Shown in pieces: positions 45,077 to 53,769 of a stretch of 64,000 nt of DNA. Source of the stretch: Arsukibacterium tuosuense (GTDB lineage Bacteria > Pseudomonadota > Gammaproteobacteria > Enterobacterales > Alteromonadaceae). The notes below the pieces were generated by a model. It was not told the DNA's origin. It made no database searches and saw only the letters and a list, made by a program, of their open reading frames with translations. The stretch's first letter is position 1, and every line of letters starts with the position of its first letter. The position numbers and the translations under genes are program-made. Where the stretch lies: contig NZ_OBEB01000005.1 of the NCBI RefSeq assembly GCF_900215315.1, forward strand, positions 124,001-188,000, written 5' to 3'.

Positions 45077-45373
45077 ATGAGTTTAACCAATAAACAAAAA
45101 CAATTTTTAAAAGCCAAAGCTCACGAGCTTAAACCCGTTATTTTATTGGGTGGAAATGGCCTTACTGAAGGCGTTGTTGCTGAAATTGAAGTCGCGCTGA
45201 GCTTTCATGAACTGATTAAAATAAAAGTGCCAACTGAAGATCGCGAGCAAAAAGTGCTGATTATGGATGCAATCATCCGTGAAACCAAAGCCGACAAGGT
45301 ACAGGTTATTGGTAAAACCCTGGTGTTATATCGGCAAAGTGAAGCAAAGAAAATTCAGTTACCGCGCGGCTGA
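45077..45373 (+). CDS. yhbY: YhbY-family RNA-binding protein (CRM domain)
   Basis: The 98-residue protein is a single CRM domain: [20 protein letters not shown], then [19 protein letters not shown] with the GxxG RNA-binding loop, and [18 protein letters not shown]. It associates with pre-50S particles. It is read away from rlmE; its stop touches the stop of the convergent gene at 45374, with no intergenic base. Confidence 0.95.
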   Translation: MSLTNKQKQFLKAKAHELKPVILLGGNGLTEGVVAEIEVALSFHELIKIKVPTEDREQKVLIMDAIIRETKADKVQVIGKTLVLYRQSEAKKIQLPRG

Positions 45374-45772
45374 TTATTCAGTTAAAAAACCTGCTGCCTG
45401 TAATGCTTTGCGGGCAGCCTCTTCATCGGCCGCAACCTGACTTACCAGGTCGTCGGGTTTAGCGGTATCTGTTGCTTTAACAAACTGCCACATTACAACT
45501 GCATTATCAGCATAGATCGTTTCCACGTGGCGTAAGTTATGCTCGAAACACCAACGTGTATTGTCATTTAACACACTAAATACCCCGGCAGGGCTTAATT
45601 GCCAGTGGCGTATATCAAGCACTACAGCCCATGGCTCAGCCACTATCGGCTGCACCAATTGCCGAAATTCCTGCACATAGTCATTTGCCGTACGGTCATT
45701 CCAGATGCCATCTGCCCTCACCCACAGCACACGCTGCTCCAGGCTCAGACTGAATGCTTTTTTATTTTTCAT
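45374..45772 (-). CDS. hypothetical protein with STAS/SpoIIAA-like fold (132 aa)
   Basis: I cannot assign a named family. The 132-residue, soluble protein has alternating strands and helices (RVLWVRADGIWNDRTANDYV, EPWAVVLDIRHWQLSPAGVF) that resemble SpoIIAA/STAS-like domains. The usual phosphorylatable serine is not evident. It ends convergently against yhbY (adjacent bases), so the two stops share no spacer. It is probably monocistronic, and no partner kinase or sigma factor adjoins it. Confidence 0.65.
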   Translation of the reverse strand: MKNKKAFSLSLEQRVLWVRADGIWNDRTANDYVQEFRQLVQPIVAEPWAVVLDIRHWQLSPAGVFSVLNDNTRWCFEHNLRHVETIYADNAVVMWQFVKATDTAKPDDLVSQVAADEEAARKALQAAGFLTE

Positions 45773-45931
45773 TAGTAACTCCAGTCAACTACCGGTTACT
45801 CTATCCTAAACGGCACAAATCAAAACTCTGACCTGTTCTAAAATTGTAAGAATTTATGTATAGATAGCACTTGGTTATCAACCCTTAGTAACTTGTCAAA
45901 TTAATATACTTAACAAGCCCTTGAAAATATC

Positions 45932-47695
45932 ATGCAACTAAGAGACTACCAGCAGCAAGCGGTTGACGCCGCCGTCGCGCATTTTAAGCAAAGTAATCAG
46001 TCCGCGGTGATGGTGCTACCTACCGGTGCCGGCAAGAGCCTGGTATTAGCCGAGCTGGCCAGAGTAGCAAAAGGCCGGGTACTGATCCTTACCCATGTTA
46101 AAGAACTGGTAGCGCAAAATGCCGAAAAAGTAAGCTTACTTACTGCTACGGGCAGTATTTTTGCAGCCGGCCTCAATCAGAAAGACAGCTCAGCTAAAAC
46201 GGTTATTGCCAGTGTGCAATCAGCAGGACGCAATCTGGATCAGTTTAATCAGACATTTTCACTGCTGATTATTGATGAGTGTCATCGGGTTAGCCTTAGT
46301 GAAGACAGTCAGTATCAGCTGCTGTTCAGCCATTTGCGCCTGCAGAACCCGGCTCTTAAAGTGCTTGGCCTGACAGCGACCCCCTACCGGTTGGGTACGG
46401 GCTGGATTTATCAGAGCCATTATCATGGCCGCATAGGATCAACTGAACAAGCAAGTTTCGAGCGCTGTATTTTTGACTTGCCGCTGCGGCCCTTAATTAA
46501 CAAAGGCTATTTAGCCAAGCCAGTATTGTTGGATGGATTGTCAGCTCAATACGACTTTAGCAGTTTGCAGCCACTGAGCGGCATGGATTACAGCGACCAA
46601 CAAATTGAATCTGTACTTGGCAAAATGGGCCGGGCAACCAGGCTTATTGTCGGCCAGTTATGCCAGCTGGCGGTCAACAAACAAGGTGTGATTATCTTTG
46701 CCGCAACGGTACGTCATGCCAACGAAGTGCTGGGCCTGCTGCAGGACAACGGCCAGCAAGCTGGCCTGCTTACCGCCACAACTGCCAATGCCGAGCGCGA
46801 CCAGCTGATTACGGCTTTTAAAGCAAAACAACTAAAGTTTCTGGTGAATGTCGCGGTATTAACGACCGGTTTTGATGCGCCGCATGTTGATCTTATTGCC
46901 ATTTTGCGACCCACGGCGTCAGTCAGTTTATTTCAGCAAATGGTCGGCCGTGGTTTGCGCAGCGCACCGGATAAAACGCAGTGCCTGATTATTGATTACG
47001 CTGCCAATGGCTATGATTTGTTTTACCCCGAAGTGGGCAGCCCGCGGCCAGCCAGCAAAGCTGTGCCGGTACAGGTACCCTGCCCGGATTGCCGGTTTGC
47101 CAATGTTTTCTGGGGGCTGGTTGATAACGATGGCGATATTATTGAGCATTATGGCCGGCGTTGTCAGGGCTTAGTGGAACACAGTGTCAACGCTATTCCC
47201 AAACAATGCAACTACCGGTTCAGAGCCCGGATTTGTCCGGACTGCGGTGGTGAAAATGACATAGCTGCCCGGGTTTGCCAGCACTGTCAGTCGCAACTTA
47301 TCGACCCGGATAAACGCTTAAAAGAAGTGTTAAGCAAGCAACATCATCATTTATTTCGTTGTCAGCAAATGTTACTCAGTGATCAACAAGGCGTGCTGCA
47401 GGTGCAGTATCTGGACATCGATGGCAACCCGTTTTACCGTCATTTTAAACTGGATACCGCCGCCCAGCGCCGGGCGCTATATGCGCTGTTTGTCCACCCC
47501 CACAACCGCACGCCGGGGCTTAAACCTAAAAACTACCAAACAGCCGGCGAGCTGGTAGCCGATCAGGATAAATTCCGGATGCCACAGCTTATTCTGCTAA
47601 AAAAGCAAGCCAAAGGCTGGCAGCAGCTGGACAGCTTTTTTGATTACAGTGGCCGCTATCACAATCCTGCCACTTTTTCAGGTTCAGCTGACTAA
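45932..47695 (+). CDS. radD: RadD (YejH) DNA repair helicase-like ATPase
   Basis: The 587-residue superfamily 2 protein has Walker A LPTGAGKS, the DECH box (LLIIDECHR), the motif GLTATPYRLGTGWIYQ and motif VI QMVGRGLRSAP. A cysteine-rich C-terminal part holds CPDCRF, CPDCGGEND and CQHCQ zinc-binding pairs. This order and length match E. coli RadD (586), which aids RecA strand exchange and double-strand break repair. I find no LexA box upstream. Its 3' end overlaps the convergent DUF2339 gene by 12 bases. Confidence 0.92.
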   Translation: MQLRDYQQQAVDAAVAHFKQSNQSAVMVLPTGAGKSLVLAELARVAKGRVLILTHVKELVAQNAEKVSLLTATGSIFAAGLNQKDSSAKTVIASVQSAGRNLDQFNQTFSLLIIDECHRVSLSEDSQYQLLFSHLRLQNPALKVLGLTATPYRLGTGWIYQSHYHGRIGSTEQASFERCIFDLPLRPLINKGYLAKPVLLDGLSAQYDFSSLQPLSGMDYSDQQIESVLGKMGRATRLIVGQLCQLAVNKQGVIIFAATVRHANEVLGLLQDNGQQAGLLTATTANAERDQLITAFKAKQLKFLVNVAVLTTGFDAPHVDLIAILRPTASVSLFQQMVGRGLRSAPDKTQCLIIDYAANGYDLFYPEVGSPRPASKAVPVQVPCPDCRFANVFWGLVDNDGDIIEHYGRRCQGLVEHSVNAIPKQCNYRFRARICPDCGGENDIAARVCQHCQSQLIDPDKRLKEVLSKQHHHLFRCQQMLLSDQQGVLQVQYLDIDGNPFYRHFKLDTAAQRRALYALFVHPHNRTPGLKPKNYQTAGELVADQDKFRMPQLILLKKQAKGWQQLDSFFDYSGRYHNPATFSGSAD

Positions 47696-50410
47696 CCCCG
47701 GATCGGTGGTTTGTTCTTTTGCCGGGGGCGGGTTACCTTTTGTCCGTTGCTGCAAGCGTTGAAACAAGGCACTTAACAGCACCAGGCTTAAGCCCAGACC
47801 AATAAAAGACGCAGCCCGCAACAAGCCACTCAGCTCATTTAAATCAAAAATAAAGACTTTACATACGACAAGCAGCAACAATGCAAAACCAGCTTTGCGA
47901 AGAAGCGGCCACTGCTTTAATTCTGCAATAACCACGGTCAGTAGGGCCAGCAGCAGAAATATCACGGAATAACTGTAATGTTCGGCATTGCTGGTCGCTA
48001 ACGACAAGTTGATGCTTTGTCCCTGCCAGAAATGCCGGACACTGCCAAGCAGATAAAGCAGCAGCAGTGCAGTTGCCAGATAGTAGCCGGCAGGCCGGTA
48101 AATATTTGCGCGCTGCTGCGCCCCACCCAGACGGGCTAATAACATACACAGCAACGCCGGCAAGCCCCAAAGCAGCAGCATTACATTAAACACTGGCAGG
48201 CTGCCAAGCGGCTGCTGACTGAAAAACGGGTTCAGACTGGTATTCAATTGCAACTGAAATAGCCCTGCTAATAACAACAATGCGCCACAGGCCAGGCGGT
48301 ATAAGCGCTGCAAACCAGCCGCCCGATAACTACGCCACTGGTACACCACTGCCAGCAATAGCCAGTTAAAGCTATGAACTGCCATCGTCGTAAAATTAAG
48401 CTGGCTGAAATTAAGCTGCTCAGCATTAAGCCAGTACTGCGTCTGCACGGTAATAAATACAGCCAGCACATGTAAACATGCGCCTTCCAACACTGCCTGC
48501 AAAGCACTGCCGCGCCATAACCACCAGCCTGCTGCCAGACAGCCCAGGGTTATGGGGTACACCAGCAACGACCAATGCAGGCCCAGCATAGTAATGCCTT
48601 CATAGCTGCCAAGCAGCGGTGCTAACGTCAAACGCAGTAAAACAATGGCAACTAAGCCTTTTACCAGCCAGGTAGGTAGCGGCAACTTCGCCTTAAAACT
48701 GAGCAGCGACATCAGCACTAACTGGGCGGCAATCGCCACGGTCAGTGCGGCGGCCTGTAAATAAAGGGTAAAGCAAAAAGTCAGCGCAAAGTTCGCCCCG
48801 GCGCTATGAATAAACGCCAGCGCAGGCAGCCGGCCGCTGCTAGTCAGCGCCCTGGCCAGTAACGCCTGCATTATAACGAGCAGGGCTGCATACAGCATCC
48901 AGCCTGACTGCAACTGCTGCTGAATTGTATTATCAGCCAGGTTATAGCTAAGCCCTAATAGCAACACCGGCAACACAGCCAGCGCCGCCGACCAATGGAA
49001 GCGGCTGACTAACCAGAAACGCATCAGTAAAGGCATACACATTAGTGCTAACAACAACTGAATTTGCAGCAAAGGACCACTTAACCATTGCAGCGATTCG
49101 GCTGAATCTATTGGGTTAAGCACCAGCCAGCACAGCGCCACAGCACCCGCCAGCCATAACCACAACTCAGACCGGCCATCTGTGGCAGCCATCAGGTAAA
49201 GCAGTACTATCAAACCGGTAACCGCCAGATAGCTGGTCAGGTTGTTGAATTGCCACAAGCAGAACAGACTTAACAGCAATATTACCAGGCCCAGGCCATG
49301 CTCGCGCAATGGCGGCCACCAGGTGGCAATCGGTACACTTGCCCATTGCATCCGTCGACCACGCCAGCCGATTCGCGGTAGCCAGACCAGTAAAGCCATA
49401 CTTACTATCAGGGCCAGCCATAGCAGCCAAACTTGCGAGACCTTACTGCTGCTAATTGCCACCAGCAACCATAAACAGTGAGCTGCCATTGGCAGATACC
49501 ACAACCAGGCCCGCCGCACCCGCTGCTCAACCAATACCGATGACGTGGTAACAGCGCCAATATACAGCAGCAACGCCACTAAATTGTTGCTGCCGGTATT
49601 TACCAGCAGCGGCACAGCATAAGCACCAACAATACCAATTACCGCTAAAATCGGCCCCTGACGCAGTGAGAACCAGGAAGCACTTACCGCTACCACTGCC
49701 AGCAAGCCAAAGGTTAGCCCGGCAGGCAACAGCTGATAAAACTGGTAAGCCATTAATAAAGCCGCATACAAGGTAATAAAGCCGGCACTGGCCAGCGCTG
49801 CCGGAATATAATTGTCCAGCGCCTGGCTAAACAGCCGTTTACGATGTAACCATTCGCTGGCTGCCAGCAGTATTAAACCCATCACCACGCCACTGCCAAT
49901 CCGCAAAACAGGTGAAAACCAACCAGCGTCCAGCGAGTGACGCACCAGAAAAACCCCACCAAACGCCAGCGCTACCCCGCCCAGCCATACCATGCCACGA
50001 TCAATTAATTGCCGCTCCAGCCAGCCCAGCCAGTTAGTCCCTGCTGGCTGCGCCTGCGAACCAGCCATATCAATATTTGCAGTAGCGCTCAGGTTTACGT
50101 TAAGTGGTGCAATAAATTCCATGGCAGAGGTTTCTGCCGATGCTGCCGCGAAGACAGGCTTATTAGCTGACGCTTCCTCTGAAATATCTGAGCTTGGAAT
50201 TTTCGGGTCAGGGGTTTTCGGGTCTGAAGTTAAGACAGCTTGAGTAATTTGTGTAGCCTTGTGCTGCGAAGCGGGTTGCAGCCGTTGCAATTGCACTGCC
50301 AACATCGCCAGTTGCTGACGCAAGCCACTCAGCTGCACTAAAGCAATAATGCCGCATACCGAGCCAATCAGTACCAGCAACACCACTAACACCGCCATTA
50401 CACTAAACAT
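47684..50410 (-). CDS. large DUF2339 membrane protein
   Basis: The 908-residue protein starts with a membrane segment and a coiled stretch (LRQQLAMLAVQLQRLQPAS), then a low-complexity Pro/Ser/Asp linker (about 60-110). Some 25 hydrophobic helices fill the rest, with WLERQLIDRGMVWLGGVALA as the DUF2339 entry motif. The C-terminus returns to charged, Gln/Lys-rich sequence. The function is unknown; the fold resembles a giant integral membrane protein seen in many proteobacteria. It overlaps radD by 12 bases at the 3' end. The zinc-finger gene at 50470 precedes it on the same strand by 59 bases. Confidence 0.85.
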   Translation of the reverse strand: MFSVMAVLVVLLVLIGSVCGIIALVQLSGLRQQLAMLAVQLQRLQPASQHKATQITQAVLTSDPKTPDPKIPSSDISEEASANKPVFAAASAETSAMEFIAPLNVNLSATANIDMAGSQAQPAGTNWLGWLERQLIDRGMVWLGGVALAFGGVFLVRHSLDAGWFSPVLRIGSGVVMGLILLAASEWLHRKRLFSQALDNYIPAALASAGFITLYAALLMAYQFYQLLPAGLTFGLLAVVAVSASWFSLRQGPILAVIGIVGAYAVPLLVNTGSNNLVALLLYIGAVTTSSVLVEQRVRRAWLWYLPMAAHCLWLLVAISSSKVSQVWLLWLALIVSMALLVWLPRIGWRGRRMQWASVPIATWWPPLREHGLGLVILLLSLFCLWQFNNLTSYLAVTGLIVLLYLMAATDGRSELWLWLAGAVALCWLVLNPIDSAESLQWLSGPLLQIQLLLALMCMPLLMRFWLVSRFHWSAALAVLPVLLLGLSYNLADNTIQQQLQSGWMLYAALLVIMQALLARALTSSGRLPALAFIHSAGANFALTFCFTLYLQAAALTVAIAAQLVLMSLLSFKAKLPLPTWLVKGLVAIVLLRLTLAPLLGSYEGITMLGLHWSLLVYPITLGCLAAGWWLWRGSALQAVLEGACLHVLAVFITVQTQYWLNAEQLNFSQLNFTTMAVHSFNWLLLAVVYQWRSYRAAGLQRLYRLACGALLLLAGLFQLQLNTSLNPFFSQQPLGSLPVFNVMLLLWGLPALLCMLLARLGGAQQRANIYRPAGYYLATALLLLYLLGSVRHFWQGQSINLSLATSNAEHYSYSVIFLLLALLTVVIAELKQWPLLRKAGFALLLLVVCKVFIFDLNELSGLLRAASFIGLGLSLVLLSALFQRLQQRTKGNPPPAKEQTTDPGLVS

Positions 50411-50469
50411 GCTGCGCTTCCCTACATAAAGTTAATCCAGCATAAAAACTGTGCAGCCTTAAAGCAAAT

Positions 50470-50736
50470 TTATCTAAGCTGACTATCCTTGCTGCCCCGA
50501 CGATTAATGCCGCCCGCTTTAGTGTCTTCTTTTTCCAGCGCAGCCTGACACGCAATACATAGTCGCACTCCCGGCACCGCCTTGCGGCGCGGCTCTGGAA
50601 TAAGTTTGTCGCACTCATCACAATGAACGGCGCTGTCACCTGCAGTCAATTTATTTCGCACCCGTTGCACTGCATCGTCAACGCTTGCGTCAATTTGGTC
50701 CTGTACGGCGCCATCGCGTGACCAACCGCCTGCCAT
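50470..50736 (-). CDS. DksA/TraR-type zinc-finger protein (YbiI-like)
   Basis: The 88-residue protein has the C4 zinc finger CDECDKLIPEPRRKAVPGVR followed by LCIACQ, as in short DksA/TraR-family members such as YbiI. It begins with a helical arm (DQIDASVDDAVQRVRNKL). Full DksA proteins act on RNA polymerase with ppGpp; short ones like this are less understood. It may be co-transcribed with the DUF2339 gene. Confidence 0.88.
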   Translation of the reverse strand: MAGGWSRDGAVQDQIDASVDDAVQRVRNKLTAGDSAVHCDECDKLIPEPRRKAVPGVRLCIACQAALEKEDTKAGGINRRGSKDSQLR

Positions 50737-50914
50737 AGTATTCTCCAGTCTCTTACAATTACCTGCCTTAATAGTAAGATTAGCATCAGCTGCGATTATA
50801 GTATGTCTGACTCGATACTCAGCTCATACTGTTCAGACAACTAATGTTATCTTTACGTTTTAATGCTGTTAGCATCACCTAATGGTATTTAGTTAGTTTC
50901 CAAATATTTGCTCG

Positions 50915-50944
50915 TTGACGACAAGGCTATTGCTGCAGTAATTT
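50915..50944 (+). promoter_or_regulatory. candidate promoter of tRNA-Gly
   Basis: TTGACG (50915-50920) and TAATTT (50939-50944) are 18 bases apart, followed by the GC-rich discriminator AGCGCGG, typical of tRNA promoters. It ends 28 bases before the tRNA. Confidence 0.6.
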
Positions 50945-50972
50945 AGCGCGGTACTTAGCATGGTAATAGCAT

Positions 50973-51046
50973 GCGGGTGTAGTTCAATGGCAGAATGAAA
51001 GCTTCCCAAGCTTTAGACACGGGTTCGATTCCCGCCACCCGCTCCA
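50973..51046 (+). tRNA. tRNA-Gly (CCC)
   Basis: The 74-base gene with encoded CCA has acceptor GCGGGTG pairing with CACCCGC, anticodon CCC in CTTCCCAAG, and the T-loop GGTTCGATTCC. It reads GGG codons. A hairpin with T-run follows at 51103. Confidence 0.96.
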
Positions 51047-51102
51047 ATTTTAAAGCCGAAACTTTTTCATATTTTTTGTCACAGCACATCCTGCTGCCGG
51101 TA

Positions 51103-51139
51103 CTTAGTAATGTCACTCACTTATTACTAAGGAATTTTT
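51103..51139 (+). terminator. hairpin plus T-run after tRNA-Gly, overlapping the next gene's SD
   Basis: CTTAGTAAT (51103-51111) and ATTACTAAG (51123-51131) form a perfect 9-bp stem with an 11-base loop. GGAATTTTTT follows and then the ATG of the hydrolase at 51141. The stem is AT-rich, so it is a modest terminator. Its right arm shares AAG with the AAGGA ribosome binding site, so the fold could also mask translation. Confidence 0.55.
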
Positions 51140-51140
51140 T

Positions 51141-52088
51141 ATGAACAGCAGTATAAAAAACGGCATTGATAACAACACCAGCACTAAAAAACAACCCGGT
51201 TTCTGGACTTACTTTGTTATCAGCCTAACCATTGTTGGCGGCATGTTAGCTGCCAATGTTAAAGCAGATGCGACAGATAGCTTTAGCGTTCAGAGCTTTA
51301 AGGTCGAAGTTATCGGCAAAGGTAAGTCGGTTATTATGATCCCGGGGTTAATGTCTGACGCCAGGGTGTGGCGGCCAACTGCCGAAGCGTTGGCTGGTGA
51401 ATATCAGCTGCACTTAATCAGCATTGCCGGCTTTGCCGGTACGCCAGCCATTAGCGGCGAGCTGCTGCCGCGGGTGCAGCGCGATTTACTTAACTACATT
51501 GAACTCCAACAACTGCAGCGGCCAGCAGTGGTTGGCCATAGTTTAGGCGCCTTTCTGGCCTTTAGTTTAGCCAGCAGCGCACCTGATAAAATTGGTAATA
51601 TTATTGCGGTAGATGGCCTGCCTTTTCTGGCGCCGGTATTTAGCCGTGATGCCAACACCACAGTCGCTCAGGTAACACCGCAAGCCGAATATTTCAGAAC
51701 GCTTTATCAGGGTATGACTGCAGAGCAACTGGCAAACATGGCTGCGCAAGGAGTACAAATTCAGGCAAGTTCAACTGAACATCAACAGCAAGTAGTGGCG
51801 ATGGCTAAGGCTTCAGATCCGGCCAGTGTGGGCCAGGCTGTGTATGAATTGCTTACTACGGATTTACGGGGGCAGGTACATACGATTCAAAGCAAAGTAC
51901 TGTTAATTGGTGCCAGTGGCGCCTTACAAAATGCTCAGCAGCGCACAGCGGCTGCAGCGCTGTATCAGCAACAAATTGCCACTATTGCTAACGCTAACCT
52001 TGAGTTTAATAATGAGTCACGGCATTTTATCATGCTGGACCAACCATCCTGGCTTAACCAACGCATCGCTGCAGCATTAAAGGAGTAA
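51141..52088 (+). CDS. alpha/beta hydrolase with membrane anchor or signal
   Basis: The 315-residue protein has a cytoplasmic start of ~20 residues, one hydrophobic segment (FWTYFVISLTIVGGMLAANV; possibly cleaved after VKA) and an alpha/beta-hydrolase domain. The oxyanion region is IMIPGLMSDARVW, the nucleophile elbow is VVGHSLGAFLAF (Ser), and the catalytic His lies in ESRHFIMLDQP. The acid residue is probably in LLIGASGA or near. It would work outside the inner membrane. Substrate is unknown. The sigma-factor gene starts four bases after its stop, so they form an operon; co-expression suggests a role in envelope sensing, which is inference. Confidence 0.85.
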   Translation: MNSSIKNGIDNNTSTKKQPGFWTYFVISLTIVGGMLAANVKADATDSFSVQSFKVEVIGKGKSVIMIPGLMSDARVWRPTAEALAGEYQLHLISIAGFAGTPAISGELLPRVQRDLLNYIELQQLQRPAVVGHSLGAFLAFSLASSAPDKIGNIIAVDGLPFLAPVFSRDANTTVAQVTPQAEYFRTLYQGMTAEQLANMAAQGVQIQASSTEHQQQVVAMAKASDPASVGQAVYELLTTDLRGQVHTIQSKVLLIGASGALQNAQQRTAAAALYQQQIATIANANLEFNNESRHFIMLDQPSWLNQRIAAALKE

Positions 52089-52092
52089 CAGC

Positions 52093-53241
52093 ATGAGCAT
52101 ATCAATGACCGAACAGCTGCTGCTACCAGATGTGCAAGCCGCTAGTATGGGTGATAAAGAGGCCTTTACCCGTCTGGTTAAAGCCTGCCAGCGCAGTGTC
52201 AGCAGTATTGCGCTGGCCATTGTGAAAGATTTAGATGCCAGTGAAGATATTACTCAGCAAGTGTTTATTCATATCTGGCAACAACTCAATACGTTGCAAA
52301 ACCCGGCCAGCTTTTTGCCCTGGGTGCGCCAGACTACCCGCTACCGGGCTTTTAATTATCTGCGCGATAACAAAGTTGGCAGGAAAGTGGGCGGTGAAAA
52401 GGCTGAAGCCATACTTGCAGATTTTGCCTGCGACAACCAATCTTCTGACGATTTAGCTGATAGTTTAGTGAAGACCCAGCAAAACCAGATAATGGCTGAC
52501 TTTATCAGCCAGTTGCCCGCGGATAGCCGGGAAATAGTGCTGCTGTTTTATCGGGAAGAGCAAAACAGTCAGCAGGTAGCCGAGTTATTGGGAATAACAG
52601 AGAGTAATGTCCGCAAAAAATTGCAGCGGGTACGGGAATTACTAAAAGACCAGTTACTGGCAAAATATGGCAAACTAATTTTAACTACAGCGCCTGGTAT
52701 GGGCTTAACCACCGCCATTTGCAGTGCCCTAACTCTGGCCAGCCCGCCGGTGGCTGCAGCATCGGCTAGTGCGCTTGCTGCGAACAGTAGCGGCCTGGCC
52801 AAAATTAGCTGGTTGTTTGGTGGTGCCATGATCGGCGCGCTGGGAGGGGTGCTTGGCGTTATTCTGGGTATGCGGCAACCGCTGAAGCGAGCCGAAAGTG
52901 TTAAGGAGCGTCAGCTGCTGCTTAAATACCGCAACATCAGTGTTGGCTGGGTATTGTTAAGCGGTATATTGCTGGCACTGTCTTATCAGTTTACTGCAGG
53001 CGCACTGGCCCCGGTAGTGAGCTTCAGCCTGTTTTTAGCAGGCCTGGGGTATCTGCAATACGGTGTATGGCAAACTATTAAGCCACGTTTACTGGCAAAA
53101 ATGCAGCATGATGCAACGGCAGCTAAGGTTTATCGTCGTAATCGCTTATGGTGTTGGCTTGGTATGCTAGGCGGTGGTATGGCCGGTTATGCTGGTTTAA
53201 TTAGCGGCCTGGTTCGTAGCAACAGATGGTTTTGGGGTTAA
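52093..53241 (+). CDS. ECF sigma factor fused to a C-terminal membrane domain
   Basis: The 382-residue protein has sigma2 (about 25-95, with ASEDITQQVFIHIWQQLN) and sigma4 (about 130-190, with LPADSREIVLLFYREEQNSQ and the helix-turn-helix VAELLGITESNVRKKLQRVR). From residue 195 on it is unlike usual ECF factors: an Ala/Ser-rich linker and four hydrophobic helices at about 238-260, 281-298, 303-326 and 352-372. Such a sigma factor would be held at the membrane and might need no separate anti-sigma. No anti-sigma gene adjoins it. The start ATG has AGGAG seven bases upstream. A bidirectional terminator follows. Confidence 0.85.
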   Translation: MSISMTEQLLLPDVQAASMGDKEAFTRLVKACQRSVSSIALAIVKDLDASEDITQQVFIHIWQQLNTLQNPASFLPWVRQTTRYRAFNYLRDNKVGRKVGGEKAEAILADFACDNQSSDDLADSLVKTQQNQIMADFISQLPADSREIVLLFYREEQNSQQVAELLGITESNVRKKLQRVRELLKDQLLAKYGKLILTTAPGMGLTTAICSALTLASPPVAAASASALAANSSGLAKISWLFGGAMIGALGGVLGVILGMRQPLKRAESVKERQLLLKYRNISVGWVLLSGILLALSYQFTAGALAPVVSFSLFLAGLGYLQYGVWQTIKPRLLAKMQHDATAAKVYRRNRLWCWLGMLGGGMAGYAGLISGLVRSNRWFWG

Positions 53242-53271
53242 AAAAAACGCCAGGATCTGCCTGGCGTTTTT
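53241..53271. terminator. bidirectional terminator between the sigma gene and greA
   Basis: ACGCCAGG (53247-53254) and CCTGGCGT (53260-53267) form a stem with a five-base loop. TTTTT follows on the plus strand and seven Ts on the minus strand, so it can serve both the sigma gene and greA. Confidence 0.92.
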
Positions 53272-53292
53272 ATTCAGATTAAGCGATAACCA

Positions 53293-53769
53293 TTAGATGT
53301 ACTTAACCGCAGTAATTTCAAACTCCACCACACCTTTCGGAGTGGTGATATTCGCGACATCATCTACCGCTTTGCCAATTAAACCGCGGGCAATAGGCGA
53401 ATTAACTGAAATTAAATTATTTTTAATATCAGCTTCATCATCACCAACAATCCGGTAGGTCACTTCCTCGTCGGTATCCAGATTTAAAATAGATACTGTG
53501 GCGCCAAAAATGACTTTGCCGTTGTTGGGCATTTTGCTGATATCGATAATCTGAGCATTCGATAACTTGCCTTCGATATCCTGAATACGCCCCTCGCAAA
53601 AACCTTGCTGCTCGCGGGCAGCATGATATTCGGCATTTTCTTTTAAATCGCCATGGGCGCGGGCTTCAGCAATAGCTTGAATTATTGCAGGCCGTTTTAC
53701 CGATTTAAGCTCATGCAGTTCAACACGCAATGCTTCTGCGCCCTGAATTGTCATCGGGATTTGACTCAT
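53293..53769 (-). CDS. greA: transcription elongation factor GreA
   Basis: The 158-residue protein has the N-terminal coiled coil ([40 protein letters not shown]) with the acidic tip that reaches the polymerase active site. Its C-terminal FKBP-like domain includes [15 protein letters not shown]. It stimulates cleavage of backtracked RNA. Its start overlaps the carB stop (ATGA). carA-carB-greA is a common order. Confidence 0.96.
   Translation of the reverse strand: MSQIPMTIQGAEALRVELHELKSVKRPAIIQAIAEARAHGDLKENAEYHAAREQQGFCEGRIQDIEGKLSNAQIIDISKMPNNGKVIFGATVSILNLDTDEEVTYRIVGDDEADIKNNLISVNSPIARGLIGKAVDDVANITTPKGVVEFEITAVKYI

Noticed and set aside
45780-45931. LexA box in front of radD
   Set aside because: CTGTTCTAAAATTGTA looks similar at first but lacks the ACAG half-site.
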